Origin: Nitrospirae bacterium MYbinv3
Lineage (GTDB): Bacteria; Nitrospirota; Thermodesulfovibrionia; Thermodesulfovibrionales; Magnetobacteriaceae
Assembly (NCBI GenBank): GCA_002753395.1
Contig: PEAB01000001.1
Coordinates: forward strand, 46,437-110,436
Direction of reading: 5' to 3'
Length of the DNA: 64,000 nucleotides
Position 1 is the stretch's first letter; each line of letters begins with the position of its first letter. The notes below the pieces were generated by a model, which did not search any database, was not told the origin of the DNA, and saw only the letters and a list, made by a program, of their open reading frames with translations. The position numbers and the translations under genes are program-made. Of this stretch, positions 34,939 to 44,529 are shown piece after piece.

Positions 34939-35975
34939 TCATCTGCGGAGGTAGAGGATGTTATCTTTGACAGGTTTCCGTTTGCCAGTATCTTTGACTC
35001 TATTTCGGTCATCAACTGCGGGTTGTCGTTAAGGAACTTCCTGGCGTTGTCGCGTCCCTGACCGAGCTTTGCCCCCTGGAAGCTGTACCAGGTACCGGAG
35101 CGTTCGAGTATGCCCATCTCCAGGCCGAGGTCAACAATCTCACCCGTCTTTGATATGCCCTCGTTGTAGTAAATATCAAATTCGGCCTGTTTAAACGGGG
35201 GAGCGACCTTGTTCTTAACCACTTTGACGCGGACGTGGCCGCCTGTTATCTCCTGATTTGACTTAAGGTTTTCCACCTTACGTATATCAAGTCTCATGGA
35301 GGCATAGAACTTTAATGCGTTACCACCAGTGGTGGTCTCAGGGTTACCGTATGCAACGCCGATCTTTTGTCGTATCTGATTTATGAAGACGACCGATGTG
35401 TTTGATTTTGATATCGCTGCTGTGAGCTTTCTGAGTGCCTGGCTCATAAGACGAGCCTGTAGACCGGGGAGCTGATCGCCCATCTCTCCCTCAATCTCGG
35501 CCTTTGGCACAAGCGCAGCCACCGAGTCTATAACGATGATGTCCAGGGCGCCGCTTCTGACCAGAGCCTCGGCTACCTCAAGGGCCTGCTCGCCGCTGTC
35601 GGGCTGTGATATCAAGAGGTCTACCACCTTTACCCCTATGCGCGTTGCGTAGGAGACGTCCAGGGCGTGTTCGGCATCTATAAACGCCGCAATTCCGCCA
35701 GTCTTTTGTGCCTGAGCTATAGCGCCCAGGGCCAGCGTGGTCTTGCCAGAGGATTCCGGGCCATAGATCTCCGTGACCCTCCCCCTGGGTAATCCGCCAA
35801 CGCCTGTTGCTATATCCAGCGTCATAGAGCCAGTGGATATTACCTTTATACCTTCAGCTATGGCCTGCTCGCCAAGCCTCATAATAGAGCCTTTCCCATA
35901 GCTCTTCTCTATCTGGGATATGGCCATCTCAAGGGCCTTTTCCTTATCCTTCACGGAGCCTACCTCTTTTGTCAT
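34935..35975 (-). CDS. recA: Recombinase RecA
   Basis: 346 residues. Walker A is GPESSGKTT, Walker [14 protein letters not shown], with loop L1 ([16 protein letters not shown]) and loop L2 ([18 protein letters not shown]) intact. It forms the nucleoprotein filament for homologous recombination and triggers self-cleavage of LexA-type repressors, such as the S24 regulator at 10.1 kb. AGGAG precedes the ATG. A sigma-70-like promoter lies at 36017-36045. I saw no SOS box that I can recognise. The stop overlaps the recX remnant. Confidence 0.99.
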   Translation of the reverse strand: MTKEVGSVKDKEKALEMAISQIEKSYGKGSIMRLGEQAIAEGIKVISTGSMTLDIATGVGGLPRGRVTEIYGPESSGKTTLALGAIAQAQKTGGIAAFIDAEHALDVSYATRIGVKVVDLLISQPDSGEQALEVAEALVRSGALDIIVIDSVAALVPKAEIEGEMGDQLPGLQARLMSQALRKLTAAISKSNTSVVFINQIRQKIGVAYGNPETTTGGNALKFYASMRLDIRKVENLKSNQEITGGHVRVKVVKNKVAPPFKQAEFDIYYNEGISKTGEIVDLGLEMGILERSGTWYSFQGAKLGQGRDNARKFLNDNPQLMTEIESKILANGNLSKITSSTSADE

Positions 35976-36016
35976 AATAAGCCTCTCCTTTTTATTGGAA
36001 TCTACGTCCTATCTAA

Positions 36017-36045
36017 TATTTACACTTTTCTCGGATTTTTTGCAA
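36017..36045 (-). promoter_or_regulatory. Candidate recA promoter
   Basis: On the minus strand TTGCAA (36040-36045), a 17-base spacer and TAAATA (36017-36022) lie about 42 bases upstream of the recA start. No LexA-box of the E. coli or Bacillus type overlaps it. Confidence 0.4.
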
Positions 36046-36109
36046 TATAGAATATTAAAGCATCCTCTCTAAAAAACATGGTAATTTATTTTATCGTTTC
36101 AAGACATGG

Positions 36110-36225
36110 ATGCCCACTTTCGTGGGAATGACAGTAATAGCCGTTTTCCAAGGATGCCATTCCTGAGAAACAAGTATGTCATTCCTGCGAAAGCAGGAAT
36201 CCAGAAAGCTTAAAAGCATAGTTAC
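36110..36225 (+). repeat. Dispersed repeat family B-like, copy 3
   Basis: Contains CACTTTCGTGGGAATGAC, GCCATTCCTGAGAAACAAG and GTCATTCCTGCGAAAGCAGG. The core matches the other B copies but both ends differ, so it is a decayed or different subtype. Confidence 0.65.
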
Positions 36226-36442
36226 CATCAAATATTAAGAAGATGCGGATAAACGTACCAGAAGCATAGTGTATTGTCAACAGTCGATTTAGATTATTAG
36301 GTTAAGGAGTTCTTTACGGATCTTGCTAAAGCTGAGGACAGAGGTGTATTCTTTGTTTTTCAGTTGGTCAAGAGACGTATAAGGGATTATACACAAAGCA
36401 ATAATCCCTTACAGCTCTGGTTGATAAACCTAAAAACACATT
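36226..36442. other. Non-coding stretch between recA and a small gene
   Basis: No supportable gene. A short open plus-strand frame (about 36300-36430) has no start and matches nothing I know. An imperfect hairpin, AGGGATTATAC...AATAATCCCT, lies at 36380-36412 without a T run. Confidence 0.35.
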
Positions 36443-36637
36443 TTAACCTGTTCCTTGTGACTTGTTTACTGCTTCCCTGGCCTCTGTGGATATATTGACA
36501 ACAGCGGCTTCGGTCCTTCTTTCTTTGGTTGACTCGTTTGCTTCTTCATTTGACCGGACATTTTGAGATGAACTGGTTTGATGAAGTGCTGGTGTATAAG
36601 TACTACCAGAGGAAACACCTTCAACAGAATTGGACAT
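36443..36637 (-). CDS. Small Ser/Thr/Glu-rich protein
   Basis: 64 residues with no hydrophobic segment, composed of Ser, Glu, Asn and Thr and probably disordered. A short motif, VVNISTEAREAV, recalls the 'Ser-x-x-Ala-Arg' segment found in small motility-associated proteins, but I cannot assign a family. A strong AAGGAGG lies seven bases before the ATG, which argues for real expression. It is divergent from the chemoreceptor gene, with a composite family A element between them. Confidence 0.6.
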   Translation of the reverse strand: MSNSVEGVSSGSTYTPALHQTSSSQNVRSNEEANESTKERRTEAAVVNISTEAREAVNKSQGTG

Positions 36638-36730
36638 AATAGCCTCCTTTCTTAGCTCATACTGCTAAAACTTTCTTTATACCTTAATTATAACATTTTA
36701 CTCAAAATATGCAACTTATTATTTTAAATC

Positions 36731-36924
36731 AGGTGCATAAGAATTTCATGGGTTTGTAGAATATAGAAGGGGAGACTCTGTCTCCCCTCAGACCTAATGC
36801 TGTTGACTTAAGGCTGTTAAAATGAATAAGGAGGGCTTTGCCCTCCCTAGACCCTCCCACAAGGGGACCAGTCCCCTTGACTCCGTAAAGATATTATACT
36901 CCCCATATTTTTCTTATGCACCCT
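36731..36924 (-). mobile_element. Composite family A element, copy 10
   Basis: Left end GGTGCATAAGAATTTCATGG and right end TTTTCTTATGCACCC. The middle has two core hairpin units, GGGGAGACTCTGTCTCCCC and GGAGGGCTTTGCCCTCC, with a fragment of repeat E (CCTAATGCTGTTGACTTAAG) between. It is longer than simple copies (194 bp) and seems to have arisen by recombination of two elements. No clear target duplication. Confidence 0.85.
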
Positions 36925-36939
36925 TGGTATCCTAGATTC

Positions 36940-36968
36940 TTGACAAATTATATAAAATTGTTTAAATT
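36940..36968 (+). promoter_or_regulatory. Candidate sigma-70 promoter of the chemoreceptor gene
   Basis: TTGACA (36940-36945), a 17-base spacer and TAAATT (36963-36968) lie 40 bases before the ATG at 37009. The -35 begins 16 bases after the right end of the composite family A element. Confidence 0.5.
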
Positions 36969-37008
36969 GTACAGGGTATATGAAATCTAATATTAAAAAG
37001 GAGTTAGA

Positions 37009-38667
37009 ATGTTTAAGAATCTTAAAATAGGCGTTAGGTTGTACATATTGGTTGCGTTTATGGCAGTTCTGGTGATAGGCATTGGGGGCATGGGCATAAG
37101 TAACCTAAAAACGACAAACGAGGCAATCCGTAGTGTTTATGTTGACAGGTTGATACCGCTTGCTCAACTTTCTGAGATAATGAGACTTAATCTCAGAAAC
37201 CGGATCGAGATACTGGCCTCCTTAGAAGACCCCAGACCTGAAGAGATCAGCAAACGCAGCGCAGCTATTGAAGAAAACATCAATAATATATCCAATATCT
37301 GGAAAGAGTACATGGCTAGCTACTTAACGCCTGAGGAGAAGACTCTCGCCGATAAGTTCACCGAGCAGCGGGCAAAGCTCAGAGAAGAGGGTTTTAAGCC
37401 AGTTATAGAGGCGCTTAGAGCAGGGAAGATCGACGAGGCAAGAAAACTAAACGTAGAGCGTGTAAGACCGCTGGCAGGGCCTACGGCAGAAACAGCAACA
37501 GCGTTGATCAAGCTCCAGGAGGATGAGTCGAAGAAGCTCTATGAGAATGCACAGAAGAGCTATGAGTCGGTCCGTAACATCTCGATAGTAAGTATTGTGA
37601 TTGGGCTGCTAGTTGCCATTATAGTGGCGCTGTGGATTATAAACAGCGTTGTCAAGCCGTTAAATGAGGGTGTAAGCATTGCCACCAGCCTTGCTGAGGG
37701 AGACCTCACCGTTAAGATCGACACGTCAAGTAAAGATGAGACAGGGCAGCTCCTTGGAGCTATGAAGAACATGGTCGATAAGCTCAAAGAGGTCGTTGGA
37801 AACGTGCAGATGGCCTCGGATCAGGTTGCCTCAGGCAGCAGCGAATTAAGTACAAGCGCTCAACAAATATCAGAAGGCGCTACAAATCAGGCGGCCTCCA
37901 TCGAGGAGACCTCTTCCTCTATGGAAGAGATGTCAGCCAACATCAAGCAAAACTCGGACAACGCCCTCCTAACAGACAAGATAGCGGTAAAATCAGCTCA
38001 GGACGCCAAGGAAACCGGAAACTCCGTAAGCGAGGCCGTAAACGCTATGAAGGAGATAGCCAGTAAGATATCCATAATCGAGGAGATTGCACGTCAGACC
38101 AACCTCCTTGCCCTCAACGCCGCCATTGAGGCAGCCAGGGCCGGTGAGCACGGCAAGGGGTTTGCCGTTGTGGCCTCCGAGGTCAGGAAATTAGCCGAGC
38201 GCTCTCAGAAGGCCGCCGGTGAGATCACACAACTGTCCGCCTCAAGTGTTACCGTGGCAGAGAACGCCGGCGGGATGCTCCTGAAGCTCGTCCCCGACAT
38301 CCAGAAGACGGCCGAACTGATACAGGAGATTAGCGCTGCAAGCAACGAGCAAAACGCCGGAGCAGAGCAGATCAACAAGGCGCTCCAGCAGCTCGATAAC
38401 GTCATCCAGCAGAACGCCTCAGCCGCTGAGGAGTTGGCCTCCACCTCCGAGGAACTCAGCGCCCAGGCAGGTATGCTGCAAGAAGCAATCTCCTTCTTTA
38501 AGACCGGAGACAGCGGTAAAAAAAGGGCAGTTGTAAAGACAGTCCATAAACCCAAGATAACCCATATGCCCCCCCCAGCACCAAAAAAGAAGCAGGTCGC
38601 TCACGAGGCAAGACCCGCCATCGACATGGGTGATAAAAACAGTGACTCAGATTTTGAACGCTTTTAG
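37009..38667 (+). CDS. Methyl-accepting chemotaxis protein
   Basis: 552 residues. Membrane segment 1 (about 10-29) is followed by a four-helix-bundle ligand domain (30-190), membrane segment 2 (about 193-213), a HAMP domain (214-265) and a long helical signalling domain. The signalling tip is [43 protein letters not shown], essentially canonical. The protein ends in Asp-Phe-Glu-Arg-Phe after a flexible Pro/Lys-rich linker, which fits the C-terminal pentapeptide that docks CheR or CheB in some receptors. AAGGAG precedes the ATG. Ligand unknown. A PAS kinase gene and its CheY-like partner follow. Confidence 0.95.
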   Translation: MFKNLKIGVRLYILVAFMAVLVIGIGGMGISNLKTTNEAIRSVYVDRLIPLAQLSEIMRLNLRNRIEILASLEDPRPEEISKRSAAIEENINNISNIWKEYMASYLTPEEKTLADKFTEQRAKLREEGFKPVIEALRAGKIDEARKLNVERVRPLAGPTAETATALIKLQEDESKKLYENAQKSYESVRNISIVSIVIGLLVAIIVALWIINSVVKPLNEGVSIATSLAEGDLTVKIDTSSKDETGQLLGAMKNMVDKLKEVVGNVQMASDQVASGSSELSTSAQQISEGATNQAASIEETSSSMEEMSANIKQNSDNALLTDKIAVKSAQDAKETGNSVSEAVNAMKEIASKISIIEEIARQTNLLALNAAIEAARAGEHGKGFAVVASEVRKLAERSQKAAGEITQLSASSVTVAENAGGMLLKLVPDIQKTAELIQEISAASNEQNAGAEQINKALQQLDNVIQQNASAAEELASTSEELSAQAGMLQEAISFFKTGDSGKKRAVVKTVHKPKITHMPPPAPKKKQVAHEARPAIDMGDKNSDSDFERF

Positions 38668-38674
38668 AGGAAAA

Positions 38675-38764
38675 AAGGGAGGCAGAGCCTCCCCTCAGAC
38701 CCCTCCGCAAGGGGACCAGTCCCCTTGCCCCCATTAAACTCCCCATGGATTTCTTATGCACCCC
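38675..38764 (-). mobile_element. Family A mini-element, copy 11
   Basis: Core GGGAGGCAGAGCCTCCC, CAGACCCCTCCGCAAGGGGA, CAGTCCCCTTGCCCCCATTA and the right terminal repeat CCATGGATTTCTTATGCACC. The left terminal repeat is missing. It begins within ten bases of the chemoreceptor stop. Confidence 0.85.
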
Positions 38765-38907
38765 TTAATCTTCTGTGGTTGCATAAGTAATAACGGTTAT
38801 TTTATTATATTACGTAATTGCTTTGGAGGTAGGTTAACAGTTAATGGCAAACCGTTGTTTTAAGGAGGAATATTGAACAACGACAAGGATGATGCTCAAG
38901 AGGACAG

Positions 38908-40095
38908 ATGGATAGACATTTCCAAGGAATGATTGAAACAGCAGTTGACGCCATACTGACCTTAGACGATAGAGGTTATATCAAATACTGCAATAATGCG
39001 GCGGGAGAGTTATTTGGTTATACAAGAGATGAGCTCGTCGGCAGAGACATAGAGGTGTTTATACCCAGGGGGTTGAGCTTATTGAGTGGGCAGGCGAAGA
39101 TAAATGGGTCTATTGTCATTAAGAAGGATGGCAGCAAGTTACCTATAGAGATAACCGGTTCAGTTTATAAGGTGGACAACAGGAGCTATTACATGGCAAT
39201 AGTCAGAAACAACACATGCAGGCAAGAGCTGTTACGGTTGAGGGGGATGTACGGTAATGAATCTGAAACATTTATAAGAGCAAAGACAGAGGTAGAAGAT
39301 CTAAAGAAACAAAAGGAGCTTATCCTAAGACAGCAGGAACAGATATTTGAGCTGTATGTCTATTCGGCTCATACTTTAAAGAATTACCTGTCAACTATTA
39401 TAACCTTTTTCGATCTGCTTAAGAGGCGTAAAAACAAACCAGAGAAGCTGCACGAGCTGCTTGAAGAGGACTATATAGACAGCCTTGATTTTGAGCTTAA
39501 AAGTATGTACGAGCTTCTTGTTAGCGTACTTAAGAGCACCACTGTCAACAACGTCGAGGAAAATGACCTTAACGTCTGTGAATATATAAAGAAGAATCTG
39601 CTTCCGCTGCGAATGGGTAAAAAAAGCAGTTACTTGAAGGTGCAGAACGATTTCCCGTGCGATAAAGAGTATTACGTCAGGGGGATTGCCGTCAACCTGA
39701 ATACCGTTTTACGCAACGTGTTTAACAATGCCAGAGATGAGGTCATTATGTTTTATGGCCCTTGGGACGATAACCTATATGTCGAAGGGAATATTGCAAT
39801 TGACGATACAGAGACTGCACATATTATAATAAACGGATACGTGAAGGACAATTATGTTAAGATCTCAGTATCTAATTTAGGAAGGCTGGTGCCAGATGAC
39901 AGAAAAGAAGTCATTTTTGAAAAGGGCGTTACTTTTAAGTCTACAGGAACCGGCTATGGCTTAAGCGATTGCCGCAAGATCATCAGCGAAATGGGCGGCA
40001 AGATCTGGGCCGAGGATTTTTATAACAAGGGAACAACGTTTTGTATCCAGATACCCCTTGCCAATGTAATAGAAGGAGGAGATGTAGATGATTGA
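38908..40095 (+). CDS. PAS-domain sensor histidine kinase
   Basis: 395 residues, soluble. A PAS domain (about 5-105: AILTLDDRGYIKYCNNAAGE and ELFGYTRDELVG) precedes a coiled coil (110-150). The dimerisation region reads SAHTLKNYLSTIITFFDLL, an unusual H-box with Thr after the His. The HATPase domain has LRNVFNNARDE (N box) and GTGYGLSDCRK (G2 box). The ATG at 38908 has AGAGG five bases upstream. A stronger AAGGAGG at 38862-38868 precedes a TTG at 38873 that opens a 19-codon ORF in another frame overlapping this start. Its stop overlaps the start of the response regulator, so both act together. Confidence 0.88.
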   Translation: MDRHFQGMIETAVDAILTLDDRGYIKYCNNAAGELFGYTRDELVGRDIEVFIPRGLSLLSGQAKINGSIVIKKDGSKLPIEITGSVYKVDNRSYYMAIVRNNTCRQELLRLRGMYGNESETFIRAKTEVEDLKKQKELILRQQEQIFELYVYSAHTLKNYLSTIITFFDLLKRRKNKPEKLHELLEEDYIDSLDFELKSMYELLVSVLKSTTVNNVEENDLNVCEYIKKNLLPLRMGKKSSYLKVQNDFPCDKEYYVRGIAVNLNTVLRNVFNNARDEVIMFYGPWDDNLYVEGNIAIDDTETAHIIINGYVKDNYVKISVSNLGRLVPDDRKEVIFEKGVTFKSTGTGYGLSDCRKIISEMGGKIWAEDFYNKGTTFCIQIPLANVIEGGDVDD

Positions 40096-40525
40096 CCCGC
40101 GCGTTAAAATGCTCGTTAGACAACAATTCAAGACTATGAAGGTTCTGCTAATAGATGACATGATGCCAAATATAAAAAATAACACCATGTTGCTAGAGGA
40201 CATAGGTTTCACAAAAAGCAACATAAGCTATGCCTCAAATGGTGCACAGGCGTTTTCAAAACTAATGGTGGTAAAACCGAATTTTATAATCACTGACTGG
40301 AACATGCCGATGGTAGACGGTTTGACGTTTGTCAAAAAACTCCGCGAGATCGAGGCTTATAAGGATATACCAGTTATTATGATCACGGCAGAGCCTGACA
40401 AAAAGGTAAAGGACGTAGAACCGTACGTTAACGCATTTCTAAAAAAACCCTACACAATACAATACCTTGAAGATACGATATACTCGGTAGTTGCAAGAAA
40501 GCTGCTTAAAGATAAAAAGGTGTAA
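40088..40525 (+). CDS. CheY-like response regulator
   Basis: 145 residues: a single receiver domain with a 17-residue N-terminal extension. The acidic pocket (LLIDDMMP), phospho-acceptor Asp in FIITDWNMPMVDG, Thr in MITAEP and Lys in FLKKPYT are all present. It overlaps the PAS kinase gene by eight bases and is its obvious partner. There is no output domain, so it acts by protein interaction, perhaps on the flagellar motor. The MCP gene upstream makes a link to chemotaxis plausible but unproved. Confidence 0.93.
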   Translation: MIDPRVKMLVRQQFKTMKVLLIDDMMPNIKNNTMLLEDIGFTKSNISYASNGAQAFSKLMVVKPNFIITDWNMPMVDGLTFVKKLREIEAYKDIPVIMITAEPDKKVKDVEPYVNAFLKKPYTIQYLEDTIYSVVARKLLKDKKV

Positions 40526-40725
40526 TGCCAAAGCAGGAATCTATAAAACACTTCACGCCTATGCGTCTCGATTTTTGACTACAGAGGCGCTCTCTGTATA
40601 CACACACCTTTGAACTACTTATTTGCTATTCTCTATTAGATTTAAACAGAACGATCTACAACCAATGATCTCGACTTGATTTATTGGATAGAAGAATATC
40701 GCTGTGCATTTTATTATTGACTATA
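40526..40725. other. Non-coding stretch after the response regulator
   Basis: AT-rich, no supportable ORF. It starts with a loose echo of repeat B words (CAAAGCAGGAATCTATAAA) and otherwise shows nothing I can name. Confidence 0.35.
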
Positions 40726-40868
40726 CTTTTGCACTTTTTTATAAACCAGCATTTTATGCAGCTCTTGAAAATAGATTCCCGCTTACGCGGGAATGACAGG
40801 AAATGGCGCATTTAGCCCCTCTATGTCATTCCTGCGAAAGCAGGAATCCAGAAAGTGCAAAACTATAG
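40726..40868 (+). repeat. Dispersed repeat family B, subtype 2, copy 4
   Basis: Inverted ends CTATACTTTTGCACTTTTTT and AAAGTGCAAAACTATAG. The core holds ATTCCCGCTTACGCGGGAAT and TCATTCCTGCGAAAGCAGGA. A copy in opposite orientation lies at 44352-44525, so the two bracket the 3.4-kb region with the phosphotransferase and kinase genes. Confidence 0.8.
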
Positions 40869-40970
40869 TTAAGTCATAGTGTTTCTCAACTATTAAAATT
40901 AGACTGTAGTGATATAATGTCTACAAACTTGATATATATAAATATTTTAGAGAAATGAAGGTAGCCGTTT

Positions 40971-43553
40971 ATGAAATACAAGGACGCTCTAAAAAGCATC
41001 TTACAAAAGATAGGTGTAACCACGCAACACTCACAGGAACAAGACAAGGAACTTGAGCGAGAGAGACTGATAAGAAAATACGACTCGTTTAAGAAGCTCC
41101 TCGACTGTAACAACAACGTACTGAGTGTTATGGCAGATATGGAGGAAAAGCTCTCAGGTGAGTTTCTGTTTGACAAACAGTACATAGTCCATAGCCTCAT
41201 CACCCTGACAGAAAACCTAAAGGAGTTAGTAGACAGACTAAACGACTTGACTCATAACAGGTACAATGTACTGTACGACAGACTAAACCACATCGGACAG
41301 GATATAGAAAACGTGCTAAACGCCAAGAGAGAGATACCTATAGAGAGTTATACCCTGTCGCTTGACGAAATAACAAAGGAAAAAATCAACAGCGTCGGCG
41401 GTAAAAACGCCAACCTCGGTGAAATAAGAAACCAGCTAAACGTCCCCATCCCTGCCGGTTTTGCCATAACGGCCTATGCCTATAAAAGGTTCATGGAGCA
41501 CAACACTATGCTTGAGAGGATACACAACCGGCTTGCCACACTCTCTGTAAACAACATGGAAGAACTCAACCGTGTGAGCGCTCAGTGCCAGGAAGACATA
41601 TTAGGGGGAGAAATACCGCCTGAGATGGAACAGGCCATTTTGGACTCCACAGCCAGGCTATGCAGCGGCGGACATCATCTGTTTGACCTCTCCATCCGCA
41701 GCAGCGCCATCGAGGAGGACAGCGAGTTCAGCTTTGCCGGTCAGTATGCCACGTTTCTTAACGTCAAGCCCCAGCAGGTGCTGCAAAAGTACAAGGCCGT
41801 CCTGGCAAGTCTCTTTTCCCCCAGGGCAATATTTTATTACAAGACCAAGGGGTTTGCAGAGAATGAACTGGCTATGGCCGTGGGCGTCATGGAGATGGTC
41901 GACTCAAAGGTCAGCGGCGTGATGTTCTCTGATGACCCAAACGACCCAGGAAGCAACAAGATCATCATAAACTCTATCTGGGGACTTGGCCTGTGCCTGG
42001 TTGACGGTATGGTTACACCTGAGACGTATGTGGTGCTTAAGGACGATAACAATAGGATTATCGAGAGAAAAACAACTGAACAGGTTACCATGGTTGTATG
42101 CACCGCTAACGGCACCCTCAAGGAAGTCCCTCTACCCGATGGTGCAGAAAACTCAACCTGTCTGCAAGACAGCCAGATACTAGAACTTGCCAATTATGCA
42201 ATCCTGCTGGAAAAGCACTTCGGCGTTGCACAAGACGTTGAATGGGTAATTGACGGAGACGATCGACTGCTTATCCTTCAGAGCAGACCCCTGATAATCT
42301 CAGTAAAGGAGACCCAAAAGTCCCTGCCAACCCGCATTGACGGCTACAAAGTGCTACTAGATAGCGGTATTATAGCCTGCAAGGGGGTAGGACACGGCAA
42401 GGCATATATACTAAAAAGCGAGGATGACCTGCCAAACATCCCTGAGGGAGCTGTCCTGATCGCAAGAAACACATCGCCCAGGTTCGTAACCGTCATGAAC
42501 AAGGTCAGGGCAATCGTTACCGATGTAGGCGGCACCACAGGCCATATGGCCTCACTTGCCAGGGAATACCAGATACCCACTATCCTGGATACCGAGGTGG
42601 CAACGGTTACGATTAAACACAACTCAGAGATTACAGTGGACGCCATTAACTGCAACATATACGAGGGCTACGTCAACGAGTTGATAACATACCTGGAGAA
42701 AAAACACGACCCCTTTAAAAACACCCACCTGTTTAGGACTCTGTCAAAGGTGCTAAAACATATAGTCATGCTCAACCTTGTTAATCCAGAATCAGAGGAT
42801 TTTGCCGCAGAGAGCTGTAACACGTATCACGACATTACCCGGTTTGCACACGAAAAGGCGATGATGGAGATGTTCTCTATGACGGATATGCACACCCTCA
42901 GTGATGGCTGCGGCGCAGTAAAGGTACATGCAGGCATCCCCATTGAACTTTACGCGATTGACCTGGGCGGGGGGATCGGCGAAACAACTAACAAGCTCAT
43001 TGCCGTGGAGGACATTACGTCGGAGCCTTTTAACGCGTTTTTCAAGGGTATGCTCACGATGAGGTGGCCACAGGCAAGACCCTTTGACGTAAAGGGGTTT
43101 ATGGGGATGATCGCCCACAGCGCCTCCATGTCAGAGGCAGACTTCGACGAAATCGCCAAAAGAAGTTTCGCCTTCATCTCAAGTAAGTACATGAACTTCT
43201 CCATCCGTTTGGGCTATCACCTGTCAACAGTGGAGGCCTTTGCCGGGGATAATATTAATGATAACTACATAAGATTTCACTTCAAGGGCGGCGGTTCCAC
43301 CACCGACAGGAAACTGCGCAGGGTCAGACTGATCTCTGAGATCCTCAGACATCTGCACTTTGATATGGTAAAGGTAAAAGAGGACGTCATAGACGCCGCA
43401 GTGTTGAAATACAAGAAGTCCTCCATAGAGAGGCGCCTGCAGACGCTCGGTAAGCTGACCGTATACACCAAGCAGTTGGACATGGTTATGTACAACGACA
43501 CCATCACGGACTCTTACATAGAAGATTTTGTAGAAGACTACATTGAACCGTGA
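40971..43553 (+). CDS. PEP synthase-like phosphotransferase with novel C-terminal domain
   Basis: 860 residues. The N-terminus (1-115) is a charged helical region. Residues 120-440 form the PPDK/PEP synthase ATP-grasp domain (VGGKNANLGEIRN, SFAGQYATFLNV, SIWGLGLCLVDG, LILQSRPL). Residues 450-565 are the phosphohistidine swivel domain, with TTGHMASLAREYQIPT carrying the catalytic His. The PEP/pyruvate TIM barrel expected next is absent. Instead there are 290 residues of unknown type (IELYAIDLGGGIGETTN, HFKGGGSTTDRKLRRVR). Like rifampicin phosphotransferase, it may pass phosphate from ATP to an acceptor other than pyruvate. A histidine kinase gene starts about 22 bases downstream. Both lie between inverted copies of repeat B. 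Confidence 0.87.
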   Translation: MKYKDALKSILQKIGVTTQHSQEQDKELERERLIRKYDSFKKLLDCNNNVLSVMADMEEKLSGEFLFDKQYIVHSLITLTENLKELVDRLNDLTHNRYNVLYDRLNHIGQDIENVLNAKREIPIESYTLSLDEITKEKINSVGGKNANLGEIRNQLNVPIPAGFAITAYAYKRFMEHNTMLERIHNRLATLSVNNMEELNRVSAQCQEDILGGEIPPEMEQAILDSTARLCSGGHHLFDLSIRSSAIEEDSEFSFAGQYATFLNVKPQQVLQKYKAVLASLFSPRAIFYYKTKGFAENELAMAVGVMEMVDSKVSGVMFSDDPNDPGSNKIIINSIWGLGLCLVDGMVTPETYVVLKDDNNRIIERKTTEQVTMVVCTANGTLKEVPLPDGAENSTCLQDSQILELANYAILLEKHFGVAQDVEWVIDGDDRLLILQSRPLIISVKETQKSLPTRIDGYKVLLDSGIIACKGVGHGKAYILKSEDDLPNIPEGAVLIARNTSPRFVTVMNKVRAIVTDVGGTTGHMASLAREYQIPTILDTEVATVTIKHNSEITVDAINCNIYEGYVNELITYLEKKHDPFKNTHLFRTLSKVLKHIVMLNLVNPESEDFAAESCNTYHDITRFAHEKAMMEMFSMTDMHTLSDGCGAVKVHAGIPIELYAIDLGGGIGETTNKLIAVEDITSEPFNAFFKGMLTMRWPQARPFDVKGFMGMIAHSASMSEADFDEIAKRSFAFISSKYMNFSIRLGYHLSTVEAFAGDNINDNYIRFHFKGGGSTTDRKLRRVRLISEILRHLHFDMVKVKEDVIDAAVLKYKKSSIERRLQTLGKLTVYTKQLDMVMYNDTITDSYIEDFVEDYIEP

Positions 43554-43575
43554 GTATTAAATTGTAGGGGGCGCT

Positions 43576-44322
43576 TTGCAGAGGTCACATAACAAGATTG
43601 AAGACACAGACGCAGAGTTAGCAAACAGACAGGAAGAGCTTTTCCAGATGCGCAACATGACCGCTATCAAGCTCCTTGCCTCTGAGATAGCGCACGAGGT
43701 AAGCAACCCTCTGACCTCTATCTCTGTCTTTCTTGGCCTCTTATACGAGGAGATCGAAAAGGAAGAGACAAAAGAGACTATAGAGTTTATGCTCAAAGAG
43801 GTCGCCCGAGCCCAGGAGATAATACACAGACTTACGGATTTTGCAAGGAAACAGCCGCTAAACCTTAAGGAGGTCGACGTAAGAGAGCTCATTGACGGGG
43901 CGGCCGACATAGTGCTGCGCCAAAACGCCGGCAAGGCTATATGTCTTACCACGTCGTTAGGGGAATTGCCTCAGAACATCGTCGTAGACCGTATGTTTAT
44001 ACAGCAGGCCCTGGTCAACGTCCTCTCAAATGCCTTTTATGCAACCCCCCCCCGGCGCAACATCGATATCCGCAGCAACCAGGTGGACAACGCTCTAATC
44101 ATCTTAGTTGAGGACACCGGCGGCGGCATCTCTAAAGAACTCTTACCTCACATCTTTGAACCCTTCTTCACCACCAAGGGGGACGCTGGGGGAAGCGGCA
44201 TGGGCCTTGCCATTGCCAAAAAGATGATAGAGCTGCACAGAGGCACCATCACCGTCAACAGCACTGAAGGGCAGGGAGCTGCCTTCAAGATAACACTACC
44301 AAACAGTCAAAACAAGCTATAG
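43576..44322 (+). CDS. Soluble histidine kinase (NtrB-like)
   Basis: 248 residues from a TTG at 43576 with AGGGGG upstream. There is no sensor domain: a short coil leads into the HisKA H-box ASEIAHEVSNPLTSISVFLG (phospho-acceptor His in AHEVSNP). The HATPase domain has QQALVNVLSNAFYA, EDTGGGISK, FEPFFTTK and GGSGMGLAIAKKM. This layout resembles NtrB/AtoS-type kinases that pair with NtrC-class regulators. An NtrC-type gene lies 2.6 kb downstream, beyond the oppositely oriented GH5 gene, and may be its partner. The signal might come from the adjacent phosphotransferase-like protein (inference). Confidence 0.9.
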   Translation: MQRSHNKIEDTDAELANRQEELFQMRNMTAIKLLASEIAHEVSNPLTSISVFLGLLYEEIEKEETKETIEFMLKEVARAQEIIHRLTDFARKQPLNLKEVDVRELIDGAADIVLRQNAGKAICLTTSLGELPQNIVVDRMFIQQALVNVLSNAFYATPPRRNIDIRSNQVDNALIILVEDTGGGISKELLPHIFEPFFTTKGDAGGSGMGLAIAKKMIELHRGTITVNSTEGQGAAFKITLPNSQNKL

Positions 44323-44351
44323 TATAGTTTAAGACAATTTAATTTGTCTTG

Positions 44352-44525
44352 CTATCAATAGTTTTGCACTTTCTGGATTCCTGCTTACGCAGGAATAACC
44401 ACTGTTCAGGCCAGGGGCAGGCATGTAACAGCTAAAAATGCCATTTGTTGTCATTCCCGAGAAAGCGGGAATCTATTTTCGAGAGCTGCATAAAATGCTG
44501 GTTTATAAAAAAATGCAAAAGTATA
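44352..44525 (-). repeat. Dispersed repeat family B, subtype 2, copy 5 (inverted)
   Basis: Inverted counterpart of 40726-40868: starts ATAGTTTTGCACTTTCTGGA and ends GGTTTATAAAAAAATGCAAA. The flanks share TTGCTATC and TTGCTATT. It lies only a few bases from the stop of the GH5 gene. Confidence 0.8.
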
Positions 44526-44529
44526 ATTG

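Noticed and set aside
36300..36440. Possible short gene on the plus strand
   Set aside because: Open after a TAG but without start codon, ribosome site or recognisable motif.
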